Source: Colias croceus (Eukaryota; Arthropoda; Insecta; Lepidoptera; Pieridae). From it: a stretch of DNA of 64,000 nt. Position 1 is the stretch's first letter. Each line of letters starts with the position of its first letter. The position numbers and the translations under genes are program-made. Shown here one piece after another: positions 44,951 to 58,400 of this stretch. The stretch covers positions 7,948,501 through 8,012,500 of the forward strand of contig NC_059556.1 of NCBI RefSeq assembly GCF_905220415.1. The letters are read 5' to 3'. Below the pieces are notes generated by a model that saw nothing but the letters and a program-made list of their open reading frames with translations, did not search any database and was not told the DNA's origin.

Positions 44951-45177
44951 CTAGCTTTCCGCCCGCGGCTTCGCCCGCGTTTTGAAAGAAAAACCCGCAT
45001 AGTTCCCATTTCCGTGGGATTTCCGGGATGATACCTATCCTATGTGTTAATCCAAGTTACCCTCTATACGTGTGCTAAATTTAATTGTAATCGGTTCAGT
45101 AGTATTTGCGTGAAAGAGTAAGAAACACACACACACACACATCCTCCCAAACTTTCGCATTTATAATATTAGTAGGA
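44951..45177 (-). mobile_element. Helitron-like repeat, family B, with (CA)n
   Basis: Full length, TCCTACTAATATTATAAATG to AAAGCTAG on the minus strand. The usual CATCCATACATCC block has expanded into (CA)n at about 45125-45142. Confidence 0.78.
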
Positions 45178-45596
45178 TGTAATTGTCCATAGATAAATTT
45201 TTATTGTAATTAGTATGAACTAAGTGAGCAAAAAATACGGGCAATTATGTACATGTAGATATATTATACACATACAGTGATACAGTAGTAAAAAGTTCAA
45301 CTATCATCTAGAGACTACAATGTATATAGGTACGTACAAAAGAGGATGGATTTTATTTCCTGAAATGATGAATCAAAGAATCATCTGCGCAAATTGATGA
45401 TAATTAATAAAAATAACAGTTCCTATTCCTATACGGATATTTAATATTTCCGTGTTTTATGAGTGAAGTTCCATCCTGCTTTCAATAATTATTTCATGTT
45501 TCAATATCCTTATTCAACTTTAGTAAATATTCTATAATCAGGATGCAAGATTTTTCATATCCTCGAAATATTTATTAATTTGTATAAAAAAGTGAA

Positions 45597-45692
45597 GTCC
45601 CATGTCCCCAAGTGGGGTAAGGGGCAGATGCATTATACATCTGTTTCACTGATCGATTTTCTTTAGGGACAAGTAGATGATCAGCCATCTGA
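45597..45692 (-). mobile_element. SINE fragment
   Basis: Contains CATGTCCCCAAGTGGGGTAA, GTTTCACTGATCGATTTTCT and GGGACAAGTAGATGATCAGC. These are blocks I recall from common lepidopteran SINEs, whose tRNA head would lie to the right but is missing here. Confidence 0.55.
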
Positions 45693-46121
45693 TTTGTATA
45701 AACTTATTAAAATAAACCTTCACTTAGATAAAACAATTATGTATACAATCAGAGGAGTGATTTTAAAAGTAAATTTTATTTCGATTCAGTTGATTTTCGC
45801 CCTTGCGAATTAAGTAAAAAATTTCCTAATATTTCGTAACACTAAAAACACGCAATTACCGATATTTCAATTTGCGCGATGTTTATCACTTCCCGTTTTT
45901 AATTACGAATAAATCAAACAAAGTAAAGATTTGTGAATGAACCAATGAATTGGGTTAAATTATCATCGGTTATTTCAGCGGAATCGAATCTTGCACGCGA
46001 TGCGCGTATTAGTGAATGTACAGTGGTGATACTTTACTAACTAATTTTAATATATTAATTATACTATAATTCATTATTTCTTTATGTATAATAACAGTAA
46101 GCATCCTACTAATTCCTACTT

Positions 46122-46262
46122 TCCTACTAATATTATAAATGCGAAAGTTTGTGAGGATGGATGTGTATGTGTATGTTTGTTTACTCTTTCACGCAAATAC
46201 TACTGAACCGATTATAATGAAATTTATCACACATATTATAGAGAGTAACTTGGATTAAAGTA
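46122..46262 (+). mobile_element. Helitron-like repeat, family B, 5' part
   Basis: Starts TCCTACTAATATTATAAATG and matches family B to GAGAGTAACTTGGATTAA, then stops; 3'-truncated. Confidence 0.65.
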
Positions 46263-47732
46263 GCAGACAAATAACGAATAAAAATATTAAATAACTGACC
46301 TGTAATTTAGTCAGAATTTTTAGCAGTTAACATCAAGCAAAGAGTTTTTATTTTCCACAGAAAACTTTTTATTTTCTTTTACTCATAAAACACAAGAATT
46401 ATCCCTAATTTATTTATCATAAAATTTAGTATCGTATATTGTACGTACACTTTCCAAAAGACAAGCAACAAATATGAGCGGGCGAAGTGATTTTTTTGGC
46501 GCCAAATTAATGTCCTATCTTTGGAAATGTTTGAGCTATCTGTTTATTTAAGCGGTAATTTCGGTTAAATGATTTCGAATTGCGGTTTGTTATATTTTTG
46601 GACTTGGGGTGTAAGTGTAAATAATGATTTTTAAAGTGTCACAAAAAGTGTTTAATTATTTTTGTGTTTTAAACCAACATATCAACTGGGGATCTTTTAC
46701 GTGAAGATAATATTGTGTAATTATGTAGATTTTAATAATAATAATGTATTTGTAATGAGATAAGAAAAATTACTACAACCAATTAATTCATAGTAATGTT
46801 CTGTCGCAAATATTTTGCTGATTATATTAAATTACTCAAACAAGACATAGAATAACATGCAACGACTACGTATTTAATTCTCTATTCCTTTTGCATGTCC
46901 TCACAAACAGCTTATACCTATAAATACTCAAAGACAGATCCCTGATTAGCATAACTTTTTGTCCACAACCAAACCAAAGTGAGGGCGGTATACATGCCTT
47001 TTGATTTCACATCTCACTAGCCCAAACTCTTAAACTGTGACCATTCGTGACCCTGATTTGTTTATACAGCTGTGGATTACTCTTTTTTTAACCATAGTGA
47101 CGAGTTTGACACCGAAAAAACATTTCAACCCTTGTTTGGTGTATATGCTGGGCCTAAAATATATTTGCACTTGTTACAGAGCTGTTTTGAGACCGTTTGA
47201 TACTTATCGAGTTAACTAGACTTATTATAATATGTATTTAATAAGATATGGCATAATTGGGTTTATTCTATGTACTTATTTATTTAAGAATGTACTTTTT
47301 TAGAAATGAAATCTCTAATTAAACATGCAGTTGCGATGGTATGTTTTTGTGAGAAACACTACAAATCATTATTCGTTCATGAACAGACTTTCGCGTTAAT
47401 AATTTTAATACAGTGCATTATTATTTTCTTATACTTAATTAAAAGCTGTTTCCACACTTCAATCTCTATTACAATTCGAAGTAACCGTCTCAGCAAATTA
47501 TAATTAGAGCATTTATCAAACAGACAATAGTGGAATTAAGGCTGGTCTACACTCTCATTTGCATGCTGATTTGCGCATGCATTGTGTGCAAACCTTTACA
47601 AACCAGTCGTCAAGGACACTGTTATAAACAAAACATAAACCCTAGATCGGATAACACTGTCGTCGATTCGACCTAGATAGACTGAACTGATTCCTTTGTC
47701 CGCACTAGACGTACCTATTTAGTATTAAGTAA
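46263..47732. other. Intergenic stretch before the hAT element
   Basis: Contains the E2F-type palindrome. ORFs at 47037 and 47306 are short and without domains. Confidence 0.4.
46495..46506. promoter_or_regulatory. E2F-type palindrome TTTGGCGCCAAA
   Basis: A perfect 12-bp match to the overlapping double E2F/DP site. It follows GAGCGGGCGAAG and lies about 105 bp upstream of a GTAAGT donor-like site (46610). It might mark an unrecognised first exon, with no coding sequence in it. Confidence 0.3.
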
Positions 47733-47740
47733 TCTGTGGT

Positions 47741-49119
47741 CAGTGCCGGATTAGCCACGTAGCAAGAGTAGCAAATGCTACGGGCCCCGCGGTCTAATAC
47801 CTGTCTGACCGTAAAAAAATATCAATTTATAATACACGTACCGTAAAAAAAATACACGTACCTACCACGAGAAACGTTGGTATCAAAATCTACAACAATA
47901 ATTTAAAATTTTACCACGTTTCTACAATTGAGCGCTGGCTACACCAAAAGTTGTGTTGTACTGCTAGCACTGCGCTACACGCAAGTTGGTAGCACGGCAA
48001 AACTAACAGGGGAATCCCCTGATATTGTCATCGAACGAGCTAGTCGTAACAACCCGATCAAATAAAATAGGATTCTATCGACTATCAAACGTTAGATTAC
48101 AAAATAAAAGGCAGATGGAGCATGACAATCATCCATCGCCCTTGTCAAAGAAAATACGAAATCAAAAACGACGAACCTCCGCCAGTGCTATAGCGATTAT
48201 GGTGTCATGCAATACGTCAAAAGGGGTTTGCTATTTTAGTAAAAAAATGCTGTCTTGTGATATTAAAACGCTGTAAAATTTGTTCCCGAAAACAAACAAA
48301 AAGATAAAACATCGTTTTACAGGTTCTCTGTAGATTATTTGGCTTATTTAATTTTGTATACAAATAATAATTTTACATATACGAAGGAATACAAAACTTC
48401 AACGTATGCTGCCAGTATTTTGAAAATGAATTTGCCATTTTTATGGGTAAAACGGTAAAATGGTTAAAAGATCTTCGAGGTAGTGCTGTTGGATTTTTTG
48501 ATCGTGAATGTGATTATTTGTATAGTGCAATAAAGGTTCATGATCATTATAAGATAATTTTAATAAGCATAATACTTTTTTTTTGTTACTTTTATATAGC
48601 TTAAAAACGTCAGAGTCGTTTTCGCCCGCGATTTAACTCATTTGAACTCCGTGATGGACATGACAAAATTATTATTATTCAGGAATTATATTTATTTATT
48701 ATCCAGTAAAGCAGCTGACAATGTGGATGTCGTAAGGTGTCACTGAAAATCAGTGTTAAGGTATTATGCCTCAGGTATCCTGAGTGGCTTCCTTTTTTAG
48801 CGCAAGCAACCATACATAAATATATGTTTTCTATTACCTATTATTCATAATAATTTACAATGCTATTATTGTGTGTTTGTGTGTATTGTAATAAATGGTT
48901 TCGTCTTAATCACCTTACTTTGATGAATATAGAGTATAATTTGCTTAAAGAAGTCGATAGTGAAAGTGTTATCTCTAAATTTGCCCATATTAAATGCAGA
49001 AAAGTTTATTTGTAATAGTTTTGTTTTATTTAATACCCTTTAACTTGAGAAACTATAGCAAACGAAGGGCCTCTTGACAGAATTTGCTACAGGCCCCGCG
49101 CTGGCTTAATCCGGCACTG
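47741..49119. mobile_element. hAT-type non-autonomous element, 1379 bp
   Basis: Inverted ends CAGTGCCGGATTAGCC / GGCTTAATCCGGCACTG with subterminal GCAAATGCTACGGGCCCCGC / AATTTGCTACAGGCCCCGCG. A perfect 8-bp duplication TCTGTGGT lies at 47733-47740 and 49120-49127. The only notable ORF inside (48025-48276, basic, 83 aa) has no transposase motif. I read it as a deletion derivative mobilised in trans. Confidence 0.9.
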
Positions 49120-50126
49120 TCTGTGGTTCTAGTTCTAACTGGTCTAATTTATAGAACAAACTGCATTTAATTTGTGCCTTTTGATTATCTGTTTATTTAC
49201 GTTAGTTTTGTTTTAGGTTATGGCTAAACTAAACACTAGTTTATCTAGACAGCAAGGCTCCTTTAAGATTGTGGAATTTGCTTTACGATTTTTTATATTA
49301 CTTATTTGGAAGGTTTGGAAGTAAAGAAATACAAGTGACACTTTATTTTTCATAAACACAGCATGGTGCAAGAAAAGGTTGGAGTTTTTATATCGAAAAC
49401 TACTGGTCTTGCTTTTTTTTTATTTTTTTTTAGATATTAAGCAGTATTCATAATATTATAATGATTATTTTGAAATTTCTTTTTTTGTTTCTTCAAGGTA
49501 TCTGTAATTTAATTAAACTATCCAACTTGGCAGATTTGCAAGTGTTTCTAAATTATATAACATACTACAATGCTCTACAGTCTACATTATTTTTGAAAGT
49601 GAAGTATCTCTGAAGACCTTTTTAACTACGATTTATTGTGCAAATTTCGAACGAAATTGAGTTTTACAAAACAACACCTCTAAAATCAATAATAATAAGC
49701 TTATCTTAACTCTAATGGGCCTCAGCTTATCTGTTAATGGTTTGAAACAATTTTTTTATACATCTTCCGTATACGACCCTTTTTTTGCTTCTACATTGCG
49801 GTTCAAAGCTGGTGCTATTGTAGGGTAAATATCAACTGTTTGGGTACATTTTTAACAAAATTTCTTATCAAAAAATCGTAATGTAACAGAAGAAAGTGAT
49901 TTGGTTATTATTTTTGAAAATTAAAAAGATATTATTAAGGTATTATTTTTTTCATATAATATATATATATAATATATATATTGTATAGTAGGCATATAAT
50001 ATTATAATACAAAAGCAAGAATATATAAGTAGTGTATTCCATAATCATCATAATATAATGGAAAAGTTAAATTTTTAGTTCCAAAGATGGTATAATTCAT
50101 GGATTTTACCCTAATCCCTTGTCCAC

Positions 50127-50193
50127 AAAAATCTAAACAATTTTTTTTTCGGTCAAGTCTGGCTTGACCGAAAAAAAAATTGTTTAGATTTTT
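50127..50193. repeat. Perfect inverted repeat, 31-bp arms, 5-nt loop
   Basis: AAAAATCTAAACAATTTTTT... runs to CGGTCAAG, loop TCTGG, then the exact inverse. I see no mismatch between 50127-50157 and 50163-50193. Confidence 0.9.
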
Positions 50194-51729
50194 TTGTTAC
50201 AATGCCCTTAACTCAGTAGGTAGATCCCAAAATACTTCCACTTTTTGTATGTGTTCAAGTAGACTTATTTATTCAATAAGAGATAAATTTGATTTGTTTA
50301 TTGGTTTCCTATAGTTTAAGTTACTTTTTATGTCGTTTTTTAGTTTTATTGAGTATCGCGATGGTGTGGAATGGGTTAAAAATTTAAATCGTACTGCTAA
50401 ATTAAATAAAATAGTAAAATACTAGAATAATTACTCTAATATAATATAAACTAAACATCCATTTAATTTTTAAAAATCTACAAGTCTCTTCTTTTTAAAT
50501 GTAAAATATGCAATTAACTTTTTACCACGGTTTGATATATAATATTATCTCATTCCCCTGGAACATTCCTTAAGGCGAAGACGCGGGCAGAAAGTTAGTA
50601 CAGCATATAAAAGGTCATGAATTTGCAATCTTATTATTATCAAAATATATTACCAAAACACAAGAACATTAAAATACTCCTTTAATATCGCTTTGTTCCC
50701 ATAGTTTCACTCGCCTGCCGTGACGAACTAATTTACGAAAGCGCACTAAATGATATGCATTCGCCAAATAACAGGTGTCGTACTCGTATGAACGATCTCT
50801 CGTTATTACTGTACGTGGGCTGGGCTTAATGAGGAATGTGTGGAGCTGTTAAAACCGTACTGGTGCGATTTATTATGATATTTATATATTACGTATTAAT
50901 TCATTCAAGTAAAGTGCGATTACTATTGATAAATTGGGCTAACTTGAAATGAGATTAATTTTAAATATTGTGTAACAAGCTCAAGCTGTATTAAAGAATC
51001 ATTGTTAATTATCATGATGCTGAAAACTTCTTTGCAATGCGGTTTCTAGGCCTTGTGTTATATAATATTATTATGATTACTAAAACTGAAAAATATTAAT
51101 GTAGCAATTTAATTATTTCGAAATTAGTAGTATTATCAGCTCTATATAAATTTCACAATATAACTTCGCCCACTAATCTGTATGAAGCGGATTGCAATTT
51201 ATTAAAACAGACCGGGGACATGTGTCTTCGTGTGGCCAATGTTTTTCATTTGTTCTCCATATTAATGCTTTTATTTTTAAGGATTCATTGCAAAGAATAA
51301 TTTCATTTTGCTTATATATTCATATGAATTGTAGAATAAAGACTAAGCCGGTATTATGTCTATTTTCATTCAGAAGATTGTGAATTACCTACCTACAACA
51401 AAGAATTAAATGAATAGTACATAATATTATTTTCTTTGATTAAAAACGTGATTTCTTGTAGCTAACTTGACAACTTATATATATACCTACGGCTTTCCGA
51501 ATCGGTGGTAAATGATAAAAATATGTAATGACGATTCAAAAGTGCTTCTAGAAGAAGTCTAATTGATTATATAAATGTTTGAGTTTGAGTTTAACTGCAC
51601 AGCAACTTTCGGTATGTTAAAGAAAGAAAAAAAAACAATGTCTCTATCGAGCATAATTCTCATTATTTTCCTGTGTATGCTATCAATGCTATCTTATTTT
51701 CGCTTACATAATATAATTAAGACTATGAG

Positions 51730-51893
51730 GTAGCGCGAAAGAGCAACTTTTGTCTCCGCAACTATTTTGTCTCTCCCATCAACTTTATAGGAAGTTGCGT
51801 CGCTATATTGTGTGCGCACTTTCTTACTAGCCCATAGAGTTGATGGGAGGGACAAAATAGTTGCCGAGACAAAAGTTGCTCTTGCGCGCTAGC
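51730..51893. mobile_element. Miniature inverted-repeat element, copy 1
   Basis: Arms of about 55 bp: TAGCGCGAAAGAGCAACTTT... (from 51731) inverted as ...AAAAGTTGCTCTTGCGCGCTA. The core contains GTGCGCACTTTCTTACTAGC. A related copy in the opposite orientation is at 15112. I could not define a target duplication. Confidence 0.75.
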
Positions 51894-53164
51894 TCTAATA
51901 AATTCATGTTTCAAACATATTGAATTCGCGCTTCCTCTCTTATATATATGATATAGGTATGCGTTTTCAATAACCGCTAGAGAGACATTTTCAATCAATA
52001 GTTCGTATAAAATTAATCCCCGACCACTCAAACTAAAAGTAATAAGTGCGTAGTTTAAACATAAAGTGATGGAAAACGTTTATTGCACTAGCAATATTCA
52101 GATTTATTGGACCCTCTGTCCCTTTTACATAGCTCAGCTGTTTTTAATAGTTTGTAAGCTGGACGAATAAAATTTTCCATTTTTTTGTGTGAAATTTTTT
52201 TTCGATGTAACTGAAGTGGGCTTGTTTTAAATGTGTTGTAATAAAAGAGGAACTTGCTATGGCGGTATTGTATTAATTAAATTTTTAAATTTCACAGTAA
52301 TACAGGGCTCAAATTTTTCAATTTGTTATTTACAATTTAATAGGTCTTAGGAAATTGTGGGGTAAGATCATTTTTTCTTCGATTTTTCTACACACAGGTA
52401 ATTTTTCATACATTTTCTAAGGACTATAGGTACACTATAAAAATCGCATAGGTTTCTAATAGTTAAGAAGTTTCTCTTACAGCTTACGTATTAAACTTTC
52501 AGGTGCATACATAACACCCAACATCTATTCTAGCTAATAAATAATTAGACAATGAACACTAATACAGTTTGAACACAGTATAATTTATTAGACAGTACAT
52601 CAATCAGCGACACATTTGCATTCCATCGCTGTTAATTTTACTGTGCCTGCACTTGGCTGCGAATTCAAATGCACCTGGTGTATTATTTGAAATTTAGTAG
52701 ATATGTTTTAAGCAGAGTACTTAACATACATTAGGAAAATGAATGATTTTATTATTTGTTTGTTTACACGATATTGTATTTGAAAAAAATGCTTGACAAA
52801 ATTAAAAATTCTATTTCGTCTAATTAAAAAATCCTCTTCTGCCTGTGTATCATAGATACTGTATGTTTTATGAAAAAGCAAGAAAAAGCAGTTAAAAGTA
52901 TAATCCATATCAGTACCAAATTATCTTAACCTAATCAGCCGTTTTTGCCACATTAAAAACATGTACTCACACACTATCCCGTTTTGTAAACAACGTAATG
53001 AAAACTGATAACAAACACGAATTAATATGTAAAATCACTGAATAAACAACGCGGGCTTTCAATCTATTATCCAGTTACATCACGTGGAAAATTGTATCTA
53101 TCGATAAATTTGCATTTTTGCACTATAGCACATTAACTGCATGATGGGCTGAAAGAGAATTTTA

Positions 53165-53400
53165 AGCCCGGCATTCACTACACGCACCGCGAGCCGAGCC
53201 CCGAGCCGTACCAATCCGTGGACAAATCCGTCATCGCCCACACACTACACGTCTATCACCTTCTATCACTCTCCGTCTCCAGACGGCGAGCGCCGCGCCG
53301 AGCCGCGAGCCGCGCACAACTACACATACACACGCAGATTTGACCGCGGACTTGTCGCCAGCTACAAATCCAGCGGATGGGTGCGCCTGTGAATGGTACC
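53165..53400. repeat. CpG-dense segment, probable DNA-transposon end
   Basis: Strong GC contrast, with recurring CCGAGCC/GCGAGCCG motifs. Imperfect inverse pairs include TCCGTGGACAAATCCG against CAGATTTGACCGCGGA, and CATTCACTACACGCACC against GGTGCGCCTGTGAATG. It could be a degenerate inverted-repeat element end or a promoter-like island. Confidence 0.45.
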
Positions 53401-53509
53401 CATTACATTGATTTAAAAATTCAAAAGCTCGTTTTCAATATTCACTCGTTTAAAGTTTATAAATATTTTATAAATAATAAAAAGCCAAATTGAAACTTTA
53501 TTAATACAG

Positions 53510-53572
53510 ATGGATCAGTGCACATTGCAAAGCCCAAGGATGTATTTCTTGAAACTTGGACCAAATTTCAAA
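53510..53572 (+). other. Exon-like 63-bp segment between splice consensus sites
   Basis: TTATTAATACAG| precedes and |GTAAGT follows a 63-bp stretch. It is open in two frames, one starting MDQCTLQSPRMYFLK and another reading GSVHIAKPKDVFLETWTKFQ. The second looks more protein-like. It lies 110 bp from the CpG-dense segment, so an exon of a transposon or host gene is possible. No partner exon was found. Confidence 0.3.
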
Positions 53573-54303
53573 GTAAGTAAAAATTTTTTTTTAACTGCAT
53601 CTCTTACTTATTTCATTTGCCTACTTGAATAAGCACTGCTAATGAAAATAATAAACTGCCGATAATTATAAAATGATAATATACGAATTTACGTCAGGTT
53701 TTTAATAAATTTCTTATAACAGGAAACGCATAAATCAATACAATGTCGCGCATAAATCAACATAGAGCTCATAATCCGTTTATATGTAATGTTAATACAT
53801 GAAAACATCATTTGCATGCAATTCGCCATTTTGTTATTGAGTGCGAATATTATATTGTGATAATGGAAGAGCCATAAATTCATTTAACGCATTGACACGA
53901 ACAAATGAAAGGTTTTAACTAGCTGTTAATTATACCTATTACTGATATTTAGTTAATCAGATACCTGTGTTAGGTTTGCGTGTGTTTTTGATGTATCTCG
54001 TATTGGATATAAACCTTAAATCTTTTGTGCTTTTCAATTGCATTAAAATAAAAAATAACGAAATTTTTAAGGCCTATGTATTGATTTGAATTCATTACAA
54101 TATAAGAATGTTCGTGTTTATTTTTACGTATGAACGTAAAAATGTCACCATTGAGAATTAAGTTTATTTAAAGGATAATGAATAGGTTTCTTTATAAATT
54201 ATAGTACAAATGCATTTTCAGATTTATTTCACTGTCTCTACTGTCGTACATTAATTGTAAAACATAAAATGGACAAATAAATTTATTTCATTTCATTTAT
54301 TTA

Positions 54304-54440
54304 TTTCATTTCACTGATCGATTTTCTTCTTTCTTCAGCTGCCTTGCTATGTCAGAAAGATACTTTTTATATCCTCTACAGAGAATCGAACCTAGATAAG
54401 GTTCACATCGTACTTACTTGATTACTTGACCATTGGCATT
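54304..54440 (-). mobile_element. tRNA-derived SINE fragment
   Basis: Shares TTCACTGATCGATTTTCTT with the 45597 fragment. On the minus strand it has a B-box-like GGTTCGATTCT (about 54386-54396). The A box is not convincing, so the head is decayed. Confidence 0.5.
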
Positions 54441-55233
54441 GTATCTTAATGAAAAGAAAATTCACTTTTGTATCGAAATAACAGTTCATAACAAACTTAC
54501 TGGCGAGAAATCTTATCTGAAGCAGGAATCGAACTTTGAGACTATAGTAAGCCGTGTGGTGAAAGTTATAGAAAAACGCGTTTTTGAATCTTATTTACCT
54601 AAAATTTATTTTTCATAACGTAAATAATTATTTTTTACAGAAACCTCAATTATTGTAGACTTATAATTGTTGAACATGCAATATAAGTATATAGTGTGTG
54701 TGATATTTGCATATTATGGTATGAAAATACATATTAATCAATTATTTATTTAGAGATCTTTAAAAATGTATGTACCTAGTAATAAACATAAGATACAAAA
54801 ATCTAATCTATGCATTGTAAAAACTACCATTAAAATTATTTTATATTATACAGTATTATACCTACGTTTCAGAAAACAAAATTGGACCCCCCTCCAACTA
54901 AGAAAGAACTAAATCTTCGCAATACTTCAATTGCTTACACCTTCAGAAACTTATAAATTATACTACCTCCATACAAAGGGCAATCAGGTTCATTTTGTGG
55001 CGTAAAATCGAGCGGTAGCCGACACGCTGTATTATGGCTAAGTGAGACCCTTCAAGGGCTTTTCTATACGCAGATACAGACGTTTGGATGGACAAAAAAT
55101 AATGAAAAATTTATGTGTGATAGGTTATTTAAATGTAGGTAAATAATTATGTTAGTCTATGATTGAGTTTTTTTTTTGTTTTTATGTTACGATTTAAATA
55201 AATCTAAAACGATCTCTAATATTATAATACTTA

Positions 55234-55413
55234 TCTAACTTTATAATATAAAAATGAATCCCAAAATGTGTTGGTAAGCGCATAACTTGAGAACGGCTTA
55301 ACCGATTTCGTTAATTCTTTTTTTATAATAAGTATTCCTTGAAGTTTGAGGATGGTTCTTATGTAGAGAAAACGTGAATATGGACCACGGGCGAAGCCGG
55401 GGCGGACCGCTAG
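55234..55413 (+). mobile_element. Helitron-like repeat, family D, full length
   Basis: Starts TCTAACTTTATAATATAAAA, contains GCGCATAACTTGAGAACGGC and ends CGGGGCGGACCGCTAG with the GGGCGAAGCC hairpin. Confidence 0.78.
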
Positions 55414-58400
55414 TTATTTATAAAAATGGCACAAATATAAAAATTTGTTTTTGAAGTAGACACAATATAATATGCATAGAACAGTACGTTACGCATAACA
55501 GTACGTAGCTAAACTTTTCATAACTTTTAAGTTAAATCTCATTAAATTTATTTACATTATATTAAGTTTTTTTTATTTGTTACATAAATATGAGTAATAA
55601 TCTTGCCTTCGAACTAAATCAAATTTCATAACTTACGATGTGACTCTACACCTTTATCGTATAAGTCTTTGAATCTACTACTAGCGCCATCTATTGTCAC
55701 ACATTGTACAATTTATGGGCACAAACTACAATTCTGTAATATTTTTTTTATAGAAATATAACGAAATTATAATTATAATCATTTTTATTTTTATTTCATA
55801 CAAAATGGAAGATAATACTTGCTTTTAAGTAATTTTTTTGTATGGTCAGCCTTCTAGGCGATGATTCATTATCATAATATTTTCAACTTTCATTTAAGAC
55901 ATGTCTTAACAAGCCAGGCCTATGCCTTTCTAGGTTACCAACTGCATTCTTTAATTATTTTATTTTTAGTTCGGTTTAAAATTATGTCATCAGATGAGTC
56001 AGTTGAGTGTACGTGAGTTTTTCAAGTGCTTATGAAAAGTATTTTTTTAATCTCCCTATCACTCTATCCTGATAGAACTGTATATTAATAAGCTCTACAT
56101 TCTCGCAAATAAATGTAATTTGAATTTGAATTTTGAATTAATATAATATAGATAACCTATGCGCTGATACATTTTTCACTTTATTGCGTTTGAACCATTG
56201 AAGGATGCTCGTAATTTAACTCTACCACTGAATTTAATTTATGATTTGATTTTATTTTTGAAATCTAAGTACTAGTTAAATTATGATAATATGACCTTAT
56301 TAATTGTATATTGTATTTTTTTACACGCTTTATATAAGCTTCACCTGTATGTTTGTATGTTTGTAACCGACTTCTTTGGGCGCGATTTTGACCCACTTTA
56401 AACGGCCAGATTTCGTTCAAACTTTGTAGATTTATTGAGGACCGATGACAATACACTAATTTGATAAAATTTTCAATTTTTTAGTTCGGATTTCTATAAA
56501 AAGCGTGTTTTTTAGTTTTTTTTAACTATTATTATTATTTATGTTATGTTGTATATGTGTAACAAAAACTGTATAATGTTTGTCGTATGGTAGAGTCATA
56601 AATCATATTTGTATCGATTATTTTCAAATTAACTTTTTATGCTTATATAATCTGTAATAATTCAATAATTGTAGTGTAAATAAAAGTTGTTACTAATATA
56701 AATTGTTTAATATTTGCTTATCGCTTCTTATATAGGATCGTAAATTAAAAATTTCTCTTATTTTGGTGCCCTAATCTTATGTATGAAAAACCTATAAAAC
56801 CTATAATAATTTATCAGATCGAAAGGATCTTTCCTTTAATATGTACTGATTACCTTCACTAAGTTCACCTGAGGTTGACACACTAAAGATGATGATGCAA
56901 TCTTTTAAATTATTTCTTTCTTAGTCACCATAAACAAAGATATACCTATATATTGGAGTGCCTCTTTATGAAACAAGAAGTGTGTTATGCGTGCTGTAGT
57001 TATATGCTTAAGATATTGTTAAATATGTAGAAATAGGTAGATAGGTATCTTGATATGCAGCCTGCAGGTGAGATGATTTTTTTTTTATATTTTAGTGTTA
57101 AGTAGGTACAGTTATATGAAATGAGCTAGAATCAGGTCATTAATAGAATTTCGTGATGATGAAGACTTTACTTTGAAAATTCATAATAGAGTATCTATTA
57201 ATAAATAATTTATGAGTAGTGTTATTTTTCGTAGAAAAAATAAATTCTATGTAGGTACCTATTTTCGGTATGATTAAATTACTAGGTATGAGCTGACGAT
57301 TTGTGCGTTTATCGTGTTTCTGTAGGTACATGTAATAATGTATCATTTTAGTGTACATAATATTATGATATTTTTTTACACTTAAATTGTACCAGACATA
57401 TGTGTGTCGATGTGATTGTCTGTGTTAATACTATACCTTTTTTAAAGCTGAAAAAAAAATCATACGTTTTCATACATTGATGTAGAGTCCTCCTCAATGT
57501 AACTGACAATGACATAGACTTTTTCATAGTACTTCAAGTTAACTTATAGTAATGGGAAAATTCGCAAGGCAAACATTCAAAGTTTTTTTTTTAAATAGAC
57601 GACCGACTCGACCTATTAAGTCTCGTATAGGTATAAACTAAATTTGTCTCTATCAGACTCTACATTTTCTAAAAAATACTCAACTGAGGAAGTTACACTG
57701 ATTTCACTTGATTATTAGTTTGACCTTAATAAGTTAGGACCTTTAGGATATAATATTATTCGAAGTATTTAAGCTAAGTTCAATATTTATATATTCTAAT
57801 TTTTTTAACGAAAAAGATGGGATATTCTTTTAAATTTTAAAATGTTCATTCCAGCACTACTCTACTTACAGTCACTTAAACTACAGTTAACAACCATTTG
57901 AAAGACAACACTGCCGAATTTTAAATAGAATTTATTCCTGAACGCTTCGATACACAATTTCATAATATTTACTCTAAGTGTTTAAGAGGCCGGCGGACGA
58001 CAATTTTTCCATACAAACGTAATTCCAAAATAATTTTCAGTTTGAGCATATTTCCACTTTATTGTGCTGTTATTCGGAATAAGACAGTATTTATCTAGGT
58101 TCCCATATTATTTTTATTGCAAAATACTTAAATACAACGAATTGTAAACGATTTGTATTTCTCACATTTTTAAAGTATATAAATGATATGTTTTCTACTC
58201 ATCCATTCTGTAATAAAAACGGCAATATTCTTAATGTAATGTAATTCGAAACATGGTTTACATTGTTAAGATACACAATATGCAAAAAAAATTGGAAAAG
58301 CATTGAGTTTTCATTCATCGTTTTTGGTATTACGGCACACGTTCAAATTAATCACAAATTTTCATCGGTCGTCGTGCTGTCGCATCAAGCACAATATACA

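Larger units (their letters stand above)
49128..53164. other. AT-rich intergenic stretch with hairpins
   Basis: Includes the 31-bp-arm hairpin and the miniature element at 51730. A (TA)-rich patch lies at 49957-50010. No gene is supported. Confidence 0.45.

Noticed and set aside
48025..48276. 83-codon basic ORF inside the hAT element as transposase
   Set aside because: No hAT dimerisation, DDE or zinc-finger signature; at most a remnant.
50697..50870. Minus-strand open stretch of about 57 codons
   Set aside because: No ATG, and the frame is closed just upstream; the mild GC rise alone explains the lack of stops.
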